Shown here: one piece after another, positions 54,059-64,000 of the stretch
Position numbering within the stretch: the stretch's first letter is position 1
How the letters are laid out: each line of letters begins with the position of its first letter
Assembly: GCA_002069785.1 (NCBI GenBank)
Contig: MWCA01000002.1
Span: forward strand, 1-64,000
Reading direction: 5' to 3'
Source: Lentisphaerae bacterium ADurb.Bin242
GTDB taxonomy: Bacteria; Verrucomicrobiota; Lentisphaeria; Victivallales; UBA1829
Length of the DNA: 64,000 bases
Made by a program: the position numbers and the translations under genes
The notes under the pieces: model-generated
Told to the model about the DNA's origin: nothing
The model's database searches: none
The model's input: the letters and a program-made list of their open reading frames with translations, nothing else

Positions 54059-55216
54059 ATGAAAGTCAGGACAGCGCTGGTCGGCATCAACGGATATGCC
54101 GGGGTTCATCTGCAACATTTGAAAAAATTGGAGAAGGACGGTCTGATCGAAATGACCGCCGCGGTCATTCTTCCTCACGAGAGAACCCCGGAAAACACCG
54201 AATGGCTGCGGTCCGCGGGCTGCGGAATCTACGATTCTCTGGATGACATGTTCCGGCAGTCTCCCGCAAAACCGGAGCTGGTCTGCCTCCCGGTGGGCAT
54301 CCCCTCCCACGAACCGCTGACGGTCTGCTGTCTTGCGAACGGCGCAAACGTGCTGCTGGAAAAACCCGCCGCCGGATCGCTCGAGGCGGTGGACAACATG
54401 CGCCGGGCCGAGGCGGAATCCGGCGGATGCTTCGTCGCGGTCGGTTTCCAGCATGTCTATTCCCGCGAAATCCAGCAGATCAAAAGAATCCTGCTTTCGG
54501 AACAGCTCGGAAAACTCGAATCGGTCTCGGTCATGGGCATCTGGCCGCGGACCAGGATTTATTACAGCCGTAACGGCTGGGCCGGAAAAATCAAGACGCC
54601 ATCCGGAGCGATTGTCCTCGATTCCCCGATCAACAACGCTTTCGCACACTACCTGAACGTCCCCCTCTTCCTCGCCGGGAATGCGTTCGAAAAATCCGCG
54701 CACCCCGTCGAACTGGAAGGGCAGCTCTACCGGGCGCGCACGGACATCGAATATTTCGACACCTGCGGACTTCAGGCAAAAACCGCGGATGGAATCTCCC
54801 TGCGCGCCTGTTTCAGCCATGCCTCGGATGTGACCGTCCATCCCCTTCTCACACTCAAATGCCGGGATGGAATCATCCGGATCGATTTCGGGAACAGCCG
54901 CTGGAACATTTCCGGCAAGGACGGTTCGGTTCAGAAGGATGAACCTATGACTTCCCTCCACGCGGACATGTTCCTGGACGTGGTTCGCAAGGTCTCCGAC
55001 CGTTCCGTTTTCACCTGTTCCCTGGACATCGCCCGCGAACACACCTTCTGCATCGAATGGCTCTATCGCAACTGTGTCCAGAAAGACCTTTCCCCAACCA
55101 GTGTGGAATATCGCAAAGACACGGAACAGGCGGTCATCCCCGACCTCCCCCGCATCTTCCGCGAATATTTCGAGAATTCCGGCCCGCTCATTCTGGAAAC
55201 AGGAAACGTAAAATGA
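54059..55216 (+). CDS. Gfo/Idh/MocA family oxidoreductase
   Basis: A 385-residue oxidoreductase. The Rossmann fold opens with KVRTALVGINGYAGVHLQHL (G-x-N-G-x-x-G), and ANVLLEKPAAGSLEAVDNM carries the E-K-P motif, followed by VAVGFQHVYSREIQQIKRIL and the second sheet domain. Cytoplasmic; NAD(P)-dependent. It overlaps the next Gfo/Idh gene by four bases (ATGA). Both follow the split hydrolase, so they probably process the sugar it releases. Confidence 0.88.
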   Translation: MKVRTALVGINGYAGVHLQHLKKLEKDGLIEMTAAVILPHERTPENTEWLRSAGCGIYDSLDDMFRQSPAKPELVCLPVGIPSHEPLTVCCLANGANVLLEKPAAGSLEAVDNMRRAEAESGGCFVAVGFQHVYSREIQQIKRILLSEQLGKLESVSVMGIWPRTRIYYSRNGWAGKIKTPSGAIVLDSPINNAFAHYLNVPLFLAGNAFEKSAHPVELEGQLYRARTDIEYFDTCGLQAKTADGISLRACFSHASDVTVHPLLTLKCRDGIIRIDFGNSRWNISGKDGSVQKDEPMTSLHADMFLDVVRKVSDRSVFTCSLDIAREHTFCIEWLYRNCVQKDLSPTSVEYRKDTEQAVIPDLPRIFREYFENSGPLILETGNVK

Positions 55217-56199
55217 AACTCTGCTGCATCGGTTCGCGCGGACATTGGGGATATGTTTTCGAAAGCCTCCGGGAGGTCCCATGTGTGGAACTCGCCGGAA
55301 TCAGCTCCGGCTGCGAAGATCCCATTGACAAAATGCGCCGGCGCTGCGCGGACGCCGGATTCACCCCGCGGGAATTCAACGACTGGCGGAACATGCTGGA
55401 CGAACTTCGCCCGGATATGGTCTGTATCGACGGCCCTTTTGAAAAACATGCCGAAATGTGCATCGAAGCCTTCCGCCGCAACATCCACATTTTCTGTGAA
55501 AAGCCGATTGCCCTGACTCTCTCCGATCTGGAGCGTCTGGAACAGGCGGCCGCCTCCTCGAAATCCAGAATCGTCTCCATGGTCGGCCTCCGCTACGATC
55601 CGGCGTTCTACACTGCCCGGAAACGGGTCCGGAAGGGGGCCGTCGGCAAGATCAAACTGATCCAGTGCCAGAAATCCTACAAGCTCGGAAAACGTCCCGC
55701 CTTCTTCCATGCCCGTGCCACGTACGGAGGCACCCTCCCCTGGGTCGGAAGCCATGCGATCGACTGGATTCTGTTTTTTTACGGAGACGCCGATTTCCAT
55801 TCCGTTTTCGGCGCACAGAGCCGGGAAGACAACTTCGGCAACGGCGACATGGAAATCACGGCGCAGTGTCTCTTCCGCATGAAAAGCGGAGTGATTGCTT
55901 CCGTCAGCACCGACTATCTGCGGCCCGCCGCGGCTCCGACGCACGGAGACGACCGCATCCGCATCGCCGGAACCGGGGGCGTCCTGGAAGTCTCCGGCGG
56001 AAAAATCACCCTCATCGACGCGAACGGCACGTCTGAAATTGTCCCGGAAATGCCCGACCGGAAGCTGTTTTCCGACTTCGTGCTGGACATCGAAGGAGTC
56101 CGGCCCGGCCTGGTGGACAACGCCGCCACATTCGCCCTCACCCGCGCCTGTCTTCTCGCTCAGGAATCCGCGGACACAGGAAAAGTCGTCTTCTTCTGA
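55213..56199 (+). CDS. Second Gfo/Idh/MocA family oxidoreductase
   Basis: A 328-residue oxidoreductase starting with MKLCCIGSRGHWGYVFESLR (nucleotide-binding turn), then IHIFCEKPIALTLSDLERL with the E-K-P motif, and VGLRYDPAFYTARKRVRKGA. LPWVGSHAIDWILFFYGDAD is the usual substrate-side H-x3-D-W stretch. The ATG lies inside the stop of the previous gene; a longer frame extension upstream is rejected. It is the last gene of the GntR operon and converges on the pilin gene 56208-56936 with an eight-base gap. Two different enzymes in tandem suggest two oxidation or reduction steps. Confidence 0.88.
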   Translation: MKLCCIGSRGHWGYVFESLREVPCVELAGISSGCEDPIDKMRRRCADAGFTPREFNDWRNMLDELRPDMVCIDGPFEKHAEMCIEAFRRNIHIFCEKPIALTLSDLERLEQAAASSKSRIVSMVGLRYDPAFYTARKRVRKGAVGKIKLIQCQKSYKLGKRPAFFHARATYGGTLPWVGSHAIDWILFFYGDADFHSVFGAQSREDNFGNGDMEITAQCLFRMKSGVIASVSTDYLRPAAAPTHGDDRIRIAGTGGVLEVSGGKITLIDANGTSEIVPEMPDRKLFSDFVLDIEGVRPGLVDNAATFALTRACLLAQESADTGKVVFF

Positions 56200-56207
56200 A
56201 TGCAGAA

Positions 56208-56936
56208 TCAGTCCGCTGAAACGGAAGCGGGTATTATTCCGTCTACAGTGTGCCACCACATTGTGTCCGTCGTGCCGTCGGCCTCGGAGTTTCCGGTCGG
56301 CACGTCGGTGAATTCCAGATGTCCGTCCAGAAAACCGACGTTCACGCGTTCCGAACGGTGCCAGACGATATGGCGTTTGCGGGGCGGTGAAAAATCGGCT
56401 GCGAAAGCCTCGGTGAAACACAGCAGCGACGACGGCCGCTTGAAGGAAGAGATTTTCCGGTTGCGCAAATACCAGTTGAACGCATAGGAATTGCCGACCT
56501 CCTCATATTTCGCATCGTACTCTCTTTCGCCTTTCGGATATTTCACGCTGTCGCGGGGACACCGGAAAATTCCCTGTCCGCCTTTGACGTATGAATTCAG
56601 CGGACGCGGCACATAATGCTCGAACAGATCGCCCTGCGGGCCGGTATATTTGTTGCCGGTTTCGCGCCCACCGTAGACATACATGTCCATGTAGTAATTC
56701 GGATTGCCCGGCTCCACTCCCCAGAACAGCCGCTCATCCCAGTCGCCGATATACAGCATCAGCGCTTTCTGGATCGAGCTCACGTTGCTTCCGCACGAAG
56801 TAATGATCGCCTTCTCCCGCGCCGACTGAAGCGCCGGCAGCAGAAGTCCCGCCAGAATCGCGATGATCGAAATCACGACGAGGAGTTCCACGAGCGTAAA
56901 AATTCTTGCAATTCTTTCATTTGCAGACATCTTCAT
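56208..56936 (-). CDS. Prepilin-like protein with H-X10-DG motif
   Basis: A 242-residue pseudopilin-like protein. Leader [12 protein letters not shown], then [18 protein letters not shown] and [17 protein letters not shown]. Near the C-terminus [18 protein letters not shown] has ten residues between H and DG, one more than the usual pattern. AAGGAG lies before the ATG. The start overlaps the stop of the upstream membrane-anchored protein (57862) by four bases. No enzyme gene is adjacent on this strand, unlike the other pilins in the region. Confidence 0.9.
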   Translation of the reverse strand: MKMSANERIARIFTLVELLVVISIIAILAGLLLPALQSAREKAIITSCGSNVSSIQKALMLYIGDWDERLFWGVEPGNPNYYMDMYVYGGRETGNKYTGPQGDLFEHYVPRPLNSYVKGGQGIFRCPRDSVKYPKGEREYDAKYEEVGNSYAFNWYLRNRKISSFKRPSSLLCFTEAFAADFSPPRKRHIVWHRSERVNVGFLDGHLEFTDVPTGNSEADGTTDTMWWHTVDGIIPASVSAD

Positions 56937-57862
56937 TTCTCCTTCTTCACCTCGGTGGAATAAATATATTCATACCTCCACGGAGCCGATTTGTCAAGAT
57001 AAAAATCCCGGGAAAGGCCTATCACCAGAACATAATTCCGTTCCCGCTTGCCTTTATCCACGGTAAAACGATAACGAACACTTGCCTCTTCGAAACCGGT
57101 GCGTCCGCGGAAAGAAGTAATTCCCGCACCGGAAAATTTTCTCGGGGAAGTTTGCTGATTCCTGAAAAGATTGTTCAAGGCCGTGATCCTTTTTCCGTTC
57201 CTCAACTCCGCCAGCCTGTATTTCTTCCATCCGAAATAATCCGCTCCTTTCATCTGCACCAAAGCGGCTTCCTTGAAGAAGTCCGCATTGCCGCCCTCGA
57301 TCGCCTCAAGGACTTTTCCGGACAACGCCCTGATTGAACTCATTTCTTCCTTGGAAGGAGTGCGCCTCAAAGGATTGTCGAACGCCCGTCTCAGCCAGTA
57401 GTCCGCCAGCAGGACACGGTATTTCTGCCTGCCGTCCGATTCGATGAGGACCCGTTCCGTGACCTGATTCCTCGGATTCTTGAACATCCGGAAACGCGTA
57501 TCGAATTTGAGCTCATACCGTTTCATTCCGGCGGACGTCCCGGCAATTTCCCGGCGCTGGAACAGCTCCCGTCCGCCGGTTTTTTCCAGGCTGAGACGGT
57601 CTTTTTCAAACCCCGCGAACCAATCGCCGTCCTCAATATTTTTCCGGCAGACATCGAATTTTCCGGCATCGGCATTTTCCAGCCACGCAATGGCGGATTT
57701 GACGGTGAAGTCATTGGCATATTCCGACGGCGGATTGAACCAGCGGTAGCCCCCCCAGCCGCAAAGTCCGGCGGCCGCCAAAGCCGCAAGACAGATTTTC
57801 AACAGATGGCGGCGCCTCTGCTTCACGAAAGAATCGCTGCCGCCGGACTGGAATGCACTCAT
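56933..57862 (-). CDS. Membrane-anchored protein of unknown function, paired with a pilin
   Basis: A 309-residue protein with one transmembrane segment (about residues 22-42, [20 protein letters not shown]) after a basic stretch FVKQRRRH, and a C-terminal part of mixed helices and strands ([20 protein letters not shown]). No family is recognised. The ATG at 57862 has AGGAGAG shortly upstream. It overlaps the pilin gene by four bases, so the two are translated together. It may assemble or dock that pilin at the inner membrane, but this is only inference. Confidence 0.7.
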   Translation of the reverse strand: MSAFQSGGSDSFVKQRRRHLLKICLAALAAAGLCGWGGYRWFNPPSEYANDFTVKSAIAWLENADAGKFDVCRKNIEDGDWFAGFEKDRLSLEKTGGRELFQRREIAGTSAGMKRYELKFDTRFRMFKNPRNQVTERVLIESDGRQKYRVLLADYWLRRAFDNPLRRTPSKEEMSSIRALSGKVLEAIEGGNADFFKEAALVQMKGADYFGWKKYRLAELRNGKRITALNNLFRNQQTSPRKFSGAGITSFRGRTGFEEASVRYRFTVDKGKRERNYVLVIGLSRDFYLDKSAPWRYEYIYSTEVKKEK

Positions 57863-57931
57863 GGAAACTCTCCTTCCTGAAAATTTCACAGATTCTGTTT
57901 TTGACACAGAGACGCAGGAACGTCCTTCCCT

Positions 57932-58055
57932 CCGCCATAAGAGGTTGAATTCAAAAAAAAATTCCCATGACAGGAAACAGATACATGTTTGAATATAATC
58001 CGGTTTTCCGCTTTTTCAAGCCTCTTCTCCGGAAAGGAACTTCCTCTTATGGCGG
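57932..58055. repeat. 13-bp perfect inverted repeat, 98 bases apart
   Basis: CCGCCATAAGAGG at 57932-57944 is matched in inverse by CCTCTTATGGCGG at 58043-58055. It may be a regulatory site pair or the ends of a small, non-coding insertion; no target-site duplication was identified. Confidence 0.5.
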
Positions 58056-58269
58056 CCCCGTCATCGGGTCTGGAAATTCGGACTCGGGCGAAGAGACTGA
58101 ACTCGTTTTGAGAAGGATTGGGAGAATGCCTCGGGGAATGCATCCGGATCAGGAATGCGCCCGGCGGCAGGAAGAACAAAGACAGCCCGTTTTCCCAGAA
58201 TGATAAGCTCAAAATCCTGTTTTTATCAACTTTTTTCAAAATTTTTACTGTTTCGATGCGTTTTGCGGC

Positions 58270-58298
58270 TTGACATCTGATGCAAACTGATCTATAAT
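58270..58298 (+). promoter_or_regulatory. Consensus promoter of the GntR-pilin-hydrolase unit
   Basis: TTGACA (58270-58275) and TATAAT (58293-58298) are 17 bases apart, a perfect core. The start point should be near 58305. The spacer is fully occupied by a likely operator. Confidence 0.9.
58276..58291. promoter_or_regulatory. GntR operator inside the promoter spacer
   Basis: TCTGATGCAAACTGAT fills the spacer between the -35 and -10. It matches the inverse of the site at 58309-58324 at 15 of 16 positions. Binding here would block polymerase. Confidence 0.75.
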
Positions 58299-58308
58299 AT
58301 AACAAAGA

Positions 58309-58324
58309 ATCAGATTGCATCAGA
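58309..58324. promoter_or_regulatory. GntR operator downstream of the start point
   Basis: ATCAGATTGCATCAGA; its reverse complement TCTGATGCAATCTGAT contains two TCTGAT half-sites around GCAA. It lies ten bases before the ATG at 58335 and overlaps the untranslated leader. Confidence 0.75.
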
Positions 58325-58334
58325 TGGAGCCATT

Positions 58335-59420
58335 ATGAAATCTTACTGTGAAACGGGTCCGCACTCCGCCCGTGTGGCAAAAGCGATTGAAAAAGAAATT
58401 TTCTCCGGCACGTTTCCTCCGGATTCCCCGCTGCCGAGCACGCGCGCCCTGGCCGGACGGTTCGGGGTTTCCCAGCGCGTCGTCCTTTCCGCTCTCGACC
58501 TCCTCGAAAAGAAAGACGTGCTTGTCCGCCAGGAACGAAAACGGGTTTATGTCAAGGCCCGCTCCGTGGTCGACGGCGCAAAGGAAATTTTGTTTTTTGC
58601 GTTCGGCGATGAAATCGGCCTTCACAGTATTTATCAGGCGGTCAATGAAATGATCCTGAATACCGGTGATCTGCGCCGCTATGACTTTTTCAGCCGGATC
58701 GTCTCTTCCAGCGGACCTTTCACCTCGAACCGTCTCGACCGCGAACTGGCGCGTCTGGATAACCTCGGATTCATCGACTGCGCTCTCTTCTATTGTTTCA
58801 TGGATGAGGCGTCCATGCGGAAGTGTATGAACCTGCCCTACCCCGTGATCTTTCTCGGAGAAGTGCCGGACAGCGGGAAACTTCCGTCCGGCGCACGGAT
58901 GATCTCTCCGGATTCCACGGGACTGCTCCTCACGGCCGCGAAATATGCCGTGGAAAAACAATACAAAGAGATGGCATTGGCCTACTGGGAGGAACCGGCA
59001 ACGCACCGTTACGAAAAAAAGGCGCTCCGGGCAATGGAGGATTTTCTGAAAAGTCATTCCCTGCCTCTCCGCAAAATTCCGATCCCCGGAGCCGATCTCC
59101 GGGAGACCCGCAAAAACTTCAATTCGATGGCGCCATCGCTGGCCGCGTCCCTTGCACCGGGGACTCTGCTGACGGCGCAAAATATTCACTCGCAGGAATT
59201 TGATTCCCGGACGCTTCTTCCCCGGAAGAAATACCCGGGAATCGATCTGCTGACGTTGACTCTCCCGGAATCCTCATGCCGAATCAAATCTGTATTCCGC
59301 GACTATGCGGACTTCCAGCGGACGGTGGTCGAATTCATCGAGAATGCCCGGAATCCGTCGGAAAAATACAGGCACGTTACGATAAACTATCATTATAAAA
59401 TCGTGGAAGAATCAGAATGA
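58335..59420 (+). CDS. GntR-type regulator with LacI-like sensor domain
   Basis: A 361-residue regulator. The winged helix lies at about residues 10-75 ([20 protein letters not shown]). The remainder, about 80-355, resembles the LacI/GalR sensor fold ([20 protein letters not shown]), suggesting a sugar ligand. Two nearly identical 16-bp sites in its own promoter support autorepression. It is followed at 16 bases by a pilin and then a giant hydrolase, the plan seen elsewhere in the region. Confidence 0.9.
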   Translation: MKSYCETGPHSARVAKAIEKEIFSGTFPPDSPLPSTRALAGRFGVSQRVVLSALDLLEKKDVLVRQERKRVYVKARSVVDGAKEILFFAFGDEIGLHSIYQAVNEMILNTGDLRRYDFFSRIVSSSGPFTSNRLDRELARLDNLGFIDCALFYCFMDEASMRKCMNLPYPVIFLGEVPDSGKLPSGARMISPDSTGLLLTAAKYAVEKQYKEMALAYWEEPATHRYEKKALRAMEDFLKSHSLPLRKIPIPGADLRETRKNFNSMAPSLAASLAPGTLLTAQNIHSQEFDSRTLLPRKKYPGIDLLTLTLPESSCRIKSVFRDYADFQRTVVEFIENARNPSEKYRHVTINYHYKIVEESE

Positions 59421-59436
59421 AACAAGGAGGTCGCCA

Positions 59437-60189
<753 letters not shown>

Positions 60190-60229
60190 ATTATAACATT
60201 CAGCAAGTCGGAAAAAAGAAAGGGAAATC

Positions 60230-63200
60230 ATGTTCAAAAAATCCATTGTCATGATCGGAGCAACTTTACTCTGCGGACTTGCCGTTGCGCAATCACCTCA
60301 AAATCTCCTGCTCAACGGTGACTTCTGCAACGGTATGAAATCTTGGCTCCCGCATAATGAAAACGGAGTCACAATCGAAGAAAAGGTCGCACCCGGCGGG
60401 TTGAATGCACTCAAACTCGTCTCTGCGAAGGAACACTACGTGGCAAACTATTCCCTCAAGGTCAAACCTGATACGGACTACACCATCACAGCAAAGATCA
60501 AAACCGACGGCAGTGCGCAAGTCTATCTTTTCTTTTGTCGCACGCCGGACGCAGATAAATACAATACCAGATCGCAAGTGTTTACAAGGTCGACCGATTG
60601 GATCGACGTCAACATAATTCTGAACAGCGGAAAAGCCAAGGAAATGCCTGTCATCTGCCGCGTCATCGGAGCCGGAACAGCCTGGTTTGCCGACATCAAA
60701 GTAACGGAAGGCAACAATATGCCAGTCGAAAACCTGATTAAAAACAGTGATTTCAAAACCAAAACCCGTTACAAAAGCGTTCCAGACGGCTGGACTCCGG
60801 CTATCCAGACCCCTGTTGCGACACCGGATGACTACATTTTTGAACTTACAAACCAGACACCGCCAATCAATGGTGCAGGAGTATTCAAAATTGCGAATTG
60901 CCTTGTCTCCGGACAGAAAGTTCAGCAACCGGTGCCCGGACAAGTTTACACATATTCGTTCTACGCTAAAAATGTTGTATCCGGTTCGAATACTGAAATT
61001 CAGATCCGTTTCGATAACAAATCGGATCGCGTGAAGCTCTCTGACAAATGGACCCGCTATTCTCTCACAAGCAAACTCAAAACGGCATGGCCTGCCACCA
61101 GTGTTCGCGCCGCAGCCGGTTCTTCTTTTTATTTCTCCGCGCCCCAGCTTGTCATGGGAGCACAGGCCCAGCCGTGGGTGCCGCCGAAGACAGAAAAGAG
61201 CGTTGTTGTAACCACGATCAGGGAGGCGGTTGCCGAAGCCGAGAGCCGGAAAATTTCCGGAAAACCAAATGAGTCGGACTGGACAAAAGCGCCCGCGTAT
61301 CCTGTTGCGCATATAACGAAAGGCAGACAGGAGGCGTTGATACCGGCAACCGCGAGAATTTTGCATAACGACCAGTTCATTTTCGTGTTGTTCGAATCAA
61401 AAACAAGTCCGGAAATCAAGGTCGGCAATCCAACAAAAATCGACTGGGGAAATATCTGCGACAATGTCGAACTTTTTCTTACGGATACCGCGAATGACGG
61501 CACTTACATTCATTATGCCGTTGATGTCAATGGGCACAGCTACAGCGCGTATAATATGACGCCGGAAATTCTCGGAATCACTTCTGAAGTAGCGAAAAAG
61601 AGAGATTCATGGACGGCTTGCATCACAGTCCCACTTACGCTTTTCAAAGCAAACAGAAACTGGAAAATTGCATTCGGACGCTGTTATGATCACGAAAAAT
61701 ACGGTCGTATTGCATCCGACTGGTCTCTTCCGGGCAGTCGCCATAATACAGCTAACTTCGGATTGCTCCGGGGGGTTTCAGTTCTGCCGGTACCTTCGCT
61801 TGAACTTGAAAAACTCTACGGTTCAATGGACCGCAAAAAGCTCTTCTACGGGTTTTCCGGATTCAAAAACGAGATGGTCGGAAGTTCGATTGACATCCGG
61901 ATACTGCTGAATGGAAAAACGCTCTGGCAGACGCGGCAACCGTTCAACGGGATGACAGGTGAGATTGAACTGCCCGCCGATTATGAAAAAATGATTGAAA
62001 CGGAAACACGTATTGCGCTTGAAGTCATAGGGAAAAATGACCAGAAATATTACCAGGCATCCCGCGTGCTCTATCTCCTGTTCTCGTCATATGCACGGCA
62101 CAACAAGGCGATGGAAGTTTATCCGAAATACAATATATTTACAGAGAAGGACAAATATGTCGAACTCATCGTCAACATGGATAAAAAAATATTCGACAGG
62201 CTCAAGGTAACTTTGATTGACTCAAATGGGAAAACAGCACATTCCGCAGAAACGGATTCGGATTTGTTTCTTCCCTCAACCAGGATCGCAGATGGAATGT
62301 ATAAAATCAAGGTCGAAGCCCTGAAAGATGGTAAAATCGCGGATGTCCGCTGCCATGAATCATTCATGAAATTACCATTCCGACAGGAACTTGTGCGCAT
62401 GAATCGTAAAATGATATGTCTTGCGGATGCAAAAGGCAACTTTATATCCATGTCGTATTATTCGTCTGGGGATCATTCATATGCCTACGACCCCGATTAC
62501 GGCCCTGTAAATGATGCTCTGTTTATCGGTGCAAAGAAGGCAGGCTTCAATTCCGTGAAAAAAGGGTTCTGGCTTGCATCACAGGAGAAAATCGACGAAT
62601 GGCTTGCCAAAGCGGTAAAACACGACATGCCGTATCTGATCGATATGTCGGCAGTTTTTCCGCGCGGGTATTATGACGGAACATTTGCCGACAACTTGAG
62701 TGGCCCGGAGACAGAAAAAATCATGGTTGAATATACACGGAAACTTCAAAAAATGACATTTGGAAAACCGGGCATTCTGGCATATGCCCCGTATCACGAG
62801 CCCGGCTATTACCGCGGCGGCAAAGGGATCATTGATTCTTACCGAACGGCGGCAATCCTGCCCGAAATCAAGAAAAACGATCCCTACCGCCCAATCACAG
62901 GCTTTTGGGCGCCTCCGCACTGGGATACGAACGGAGAACCTTTCGGTTCAGTCGATGGAGCCGATTTTTTCATCGTCGACGTCTACACACGCAATCTCCG
63001 GAAGCACTGTGATGAATTGTTCCGGATTGCGAAAGCTTCGCGGATCGCACGGCGTCCTCTGGGACAGATATTCAATATAGACAATCTCGGCGAGGATGCG
63101 CGCGAATGCCCGACTCCGGCGGAATATCGTGCGGAAGTTTATACGGCGCTGATTGCCGGATACCGCGTATTCTACAACTACATCGGCATAGCACCGGTCC

Positions 63201-63532
63201 GAGAGACCTGGGAAGAAATGATCGAATGCAACCGGCGTCTCCCGCTCTTTGCGAAATTCATCTGTGACGATGCCTGTCGTGAACTCGCGTCTGTGAATGA
63301 GCAGGAAGTCTGTTACGCCGTCTATGAACGAAAAAACGAATTCCTCATCATAGCGGCAAGCAAGAGCAATGATACGAAAACAAACTTAAAAATTGATCTC
63401 GGCAAGTTCACAAAAACAAGCTTGAAAGAATGCCGCGAATTCTTCGACGGCAATCAAGTCACCATGGACGGCAATGTATTCACCATGGAACTTGTTCCTG
63501 CCGGAAGCGGAGCATGGCTCTTTCGAAAATAA
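60230..63532 (+). CDS. Giant secreted glycoside hydrolase-like protein with CBM4/9 and CBM9-like modules
   Basis: A 1100-residue exported protein. MFKKSIVMIGATLLCGLAVA is the signal peptide. Two CBM4/9-type jelly rolls follow (NLLLNGDFCNGMKSWLPHNE at about 25; NLIKNSDFKTKTRYKSVPDG at about 170), then a CBM9-like module at about 330-520 (ISGKPNESDWTKAPAYPVAH at its start, WTACITVPLTLFKANRNWKI near its end). Residues about 730-1010 look like a TIM barrel (GILAYAPYHEPGYYRGG with a candidate acid/base glutamate, and FFIVDVYTRNLRKHCDELFR). Substrate unknown. It is the third gene of the GntR unit and 18 bases ahead of the gene cut by the window edge. Confidence 0.85.
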   Translation: MFKKSIVMIGATLLCGLAVAQSPQNLLLNGDFCNGMKSWLPHNENGVTIEEKVAPGGLNALKLVSAKEHYVANYSLKVKPDTDYTITAKIKTDGSAQVYLFFCRTPDADKYNTRSQVFTRSTDWIDVNIILNSGKAKEMPVICRVIGAGTAWFADIKVTEGNNMPVENLIKNSDFKTKTRYKSVPDGWTPAIQTPVATPDDYIFELTNQTPPINGAGVFKIANCLVSGQKVQQPVPGQVYTYSFYAKNVVSGSNTEIQIRFDNKSDRVKLSDKWTRYSLTSKLKTAWPATSVRAAAGSSFYFSAPQLVMGAQAQPWVPPKTEKSVVVTTIREAVAEAESRKISGKPNESDWTKAPAYPVAHITKGRQEALIPATARILHNDQFIFVLFESKTSPEIKVGNPTKIDWGNICDNVELFLTDTANDGTYIHYAVDVNGHSYSAYNMTPEILGITSEVAKKRDSWTACITVPLTLFKANRNWKIAFGRCYDHEKYGRIASDWSLPGSRHNTANFGLLRGVSVLPVPSLELEKLYGSMDRKKLFYGFSGFKNEMVGSSIDIRILLNGKTLWQTRQPFNGMTGEIELPADYEKMIETETRIALEVIGKNDQKYYQASRVLYLLFSSYARHNKAMEVYPKYNIFTEKDKYVELIVNMDKKIFDRLKVTLIDSNGKTAHSAETDSDLFLPSTRIADGMYKIKVEALKDGKIADVRCHESFMKLPFRQELVRMNRKMICLADAKGNFISMSYYSSGDHSYAYDPDYGPVNDALFIGAKKAGFNSVKKGFWLASQEKIDEWLAKAVKHDMPYLIDMSAVFPRGYYDGTFADNLSGPETEKIMVEYTRKLQKMTFGKPGILAYAPYHEPGYYRGGKGIIDSYRTAAILPEIKKNDPYRPITGFWAPPHWDTNGEPFGSVDGADFFIVDVYTRNLRKHCDELFRIAKASRIARRPLGQIFNIDNLGEDARECPTPAEYRAEVYTALIAGYRVFYNYIGIAPVRETWEEMIECNRRLPLFAKFICDDACRELASVNEQEVCYAVYERKNEFLIIAASKSNDTKTNLKIDLGKFTKTSLKECREFFDGNQVTMDGNVFTMELVPAGSGAWLFRK

Positions 63533-63550
63533 GAATTACATCGGAGTAAA

Positions 63551-64000
63551 ATGATTACATTATACAAGGAGTTCCGCGCGGAAGTCGATGCGGACAGGAT
63601 TCTCAAAAACACGGAAGAACTGCTGAACCTTGAACTCGGACAGACTTTTTCCTGTTATCACGCTTCGGCACGAAAGACACTTGAAATCCTGCGGGAAACA
63701 GGTATTCCGAACGCGGAAAAGATCACCTTTCCTGCCGACGGAAGAACCGCGTATCAGGACAAAATTACCCCGCTCGGGTGGGAGGCGTCCGTCGGCAGGC
63801 TCACGATCCTGGAGGGAAACGGCATCGAACCCGGATTCGTGGCGGCGGATTATCAAAAACACCCATTCCACCTCATCAAAGGCTCGGTTTCGACCGCGCC
63901 CGGCGGGGAGATTGTCCGCCTTCTTTCCCACGAACAGCTTCTTGCGGGGGAAGACCCGCGGGACGCCTTTGTGATGATCCCGCCCGGAGGAGGCCCCACT
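63551..64000 (+). CDS. Partial gene, possible metal-dependent peptidase-like protein
   Basis: The first 150 codons of a gene running off the right edge (MITLYKEFRAEVDADRILKN at its start). There is no signal peptide. The segment YHASARKTLEILRETGIPNA and a PA-like stretch (FVMIPPGGGPT at the cut) recall a Lentisphaerota group related to M28/DUF4910 aminopeptidases, but no metal ligand is visible yet. Low confidence in function; the coding frame is clear. It follows the hydrolase gene by 18 bases. Confidence 0.6.
   Translation, partial: MITLYKEFRAEVDADRILKNTEELLNLELGQTFSCYHASARKTLEILRETGIPNAEKITFPADGRTAYQDKITPLGWEASVGRLTILEGNGIEPGFVAADYQKHPFHLIKGSVSTAPGGEIVRLLSHEQLLAGEDPRDAFVMIPPGGGPT

Larger units (their letters stand above)
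57863..58334. other. Divergent intergenic region with inverted repeat and GntR control sites
   Basis: About 472 bases with no supported gene. It holds a 13-bp inverted repeat (CCGCCATAAGAGG at 57932-57944 and CCTCTTATGGCGG at 58043-58055, 98 bases apart), an A-run near 57953, and at the right end the GntR promoter and operators (58270-58324). Confidence 0.6.

Noticed and set aside
63560-63931. 123-codon minus-strand frame at the right edge
   Set aside because: Antisense to the partial gene starting at 63551, which follows the operon direction and has sensible composition.

Overview
The window looks like a chromosomal segment of a Lentisphaerota bacterium close to Victivallis. The evidence is the dense set of prepilin-like proteins with the [19 protein letters not shown]-terminus and C-terminal H-X9-DG signature, the very large secreted glycosidases with LamG-like or CBM9-like domains, and the many LacI, GntR and AraC regulators. 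This placement rests on family knowledge, not on a marker gene. No mobile element, CRISPR array, tRNA or rRNA gene was recognised. The only RNA gene found is tmRNA (273-625, minus).

Layout. 1-8 kb: tmRNA, an AraC regulator, and a minus-strand group of giant glycosidase, GntR regulator and pseudopilin; the first two share an upstream 16-bp element at the same distance from their promoters. 8-10.7 kb: a tightly packed three-gene envelope cluster (MotA/TolQ-like membrane protein, anchored coiled-coil protein, small exported protein). 11-12.4 kb: a Fur/PerR-type regulator followed by rubrerythrin. 12.6-17.4 kb: a sugar-alcohol-type dehydrogenase, then xylose catabolism (xylA-xylB) divergent from an AraC regulator. 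17.5-19.1 kb: an orphan exported protein. 19.4-24.4 kb: a LacI-led operon with glutamate dehydrogenase, a Gfo/Idh/MocA oxidoreductase and a class III aminotransferase, behind a strong promoter bracketed by two matching operators.

24.7-63.5 kb is a glycan-degradation region built from one repeating plan: a LacI or GntR regulator, then one (once two) small prepilin-like protein, then one or more secreted enzymes of about 650-1300 residues. The copies are: LacI 30429 > pilin 29368 > hydrolase 28548 (minus); LacI 30670 > pilin 31786 > GH42-like enzyme, two dehydrogenases, a helical protein and two giant hydrolases (plus, to 44868); GntR 45099 > two pilins > heparinase-type lyase > split hydrolase > two Gfo/Idh enzymes (to 56199); GntR 58335 > pilin 59437 > hydrolase 60230 and a cut-off gene at the right edge. 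A further pilin (56936) is paired with an anchored protein, with no enzyme beside it.

How they may work together: secreted enzymes open uronate- or galactoside-containing glycans, cytoplasmic dehydrogenases process the sugars, and each set has its own repressor or activator. The fixed pairing of one pseudopilin with each enzyme set suggests that the pilin takes part in secretion or in holding substrate. No SusC/SusD pair, ABC transporter or other sugar importer is present in the 64 kb. The hydrolase at 50378-54021 is split by a -1 shift at a site carrying the features of a programmed frameshift.
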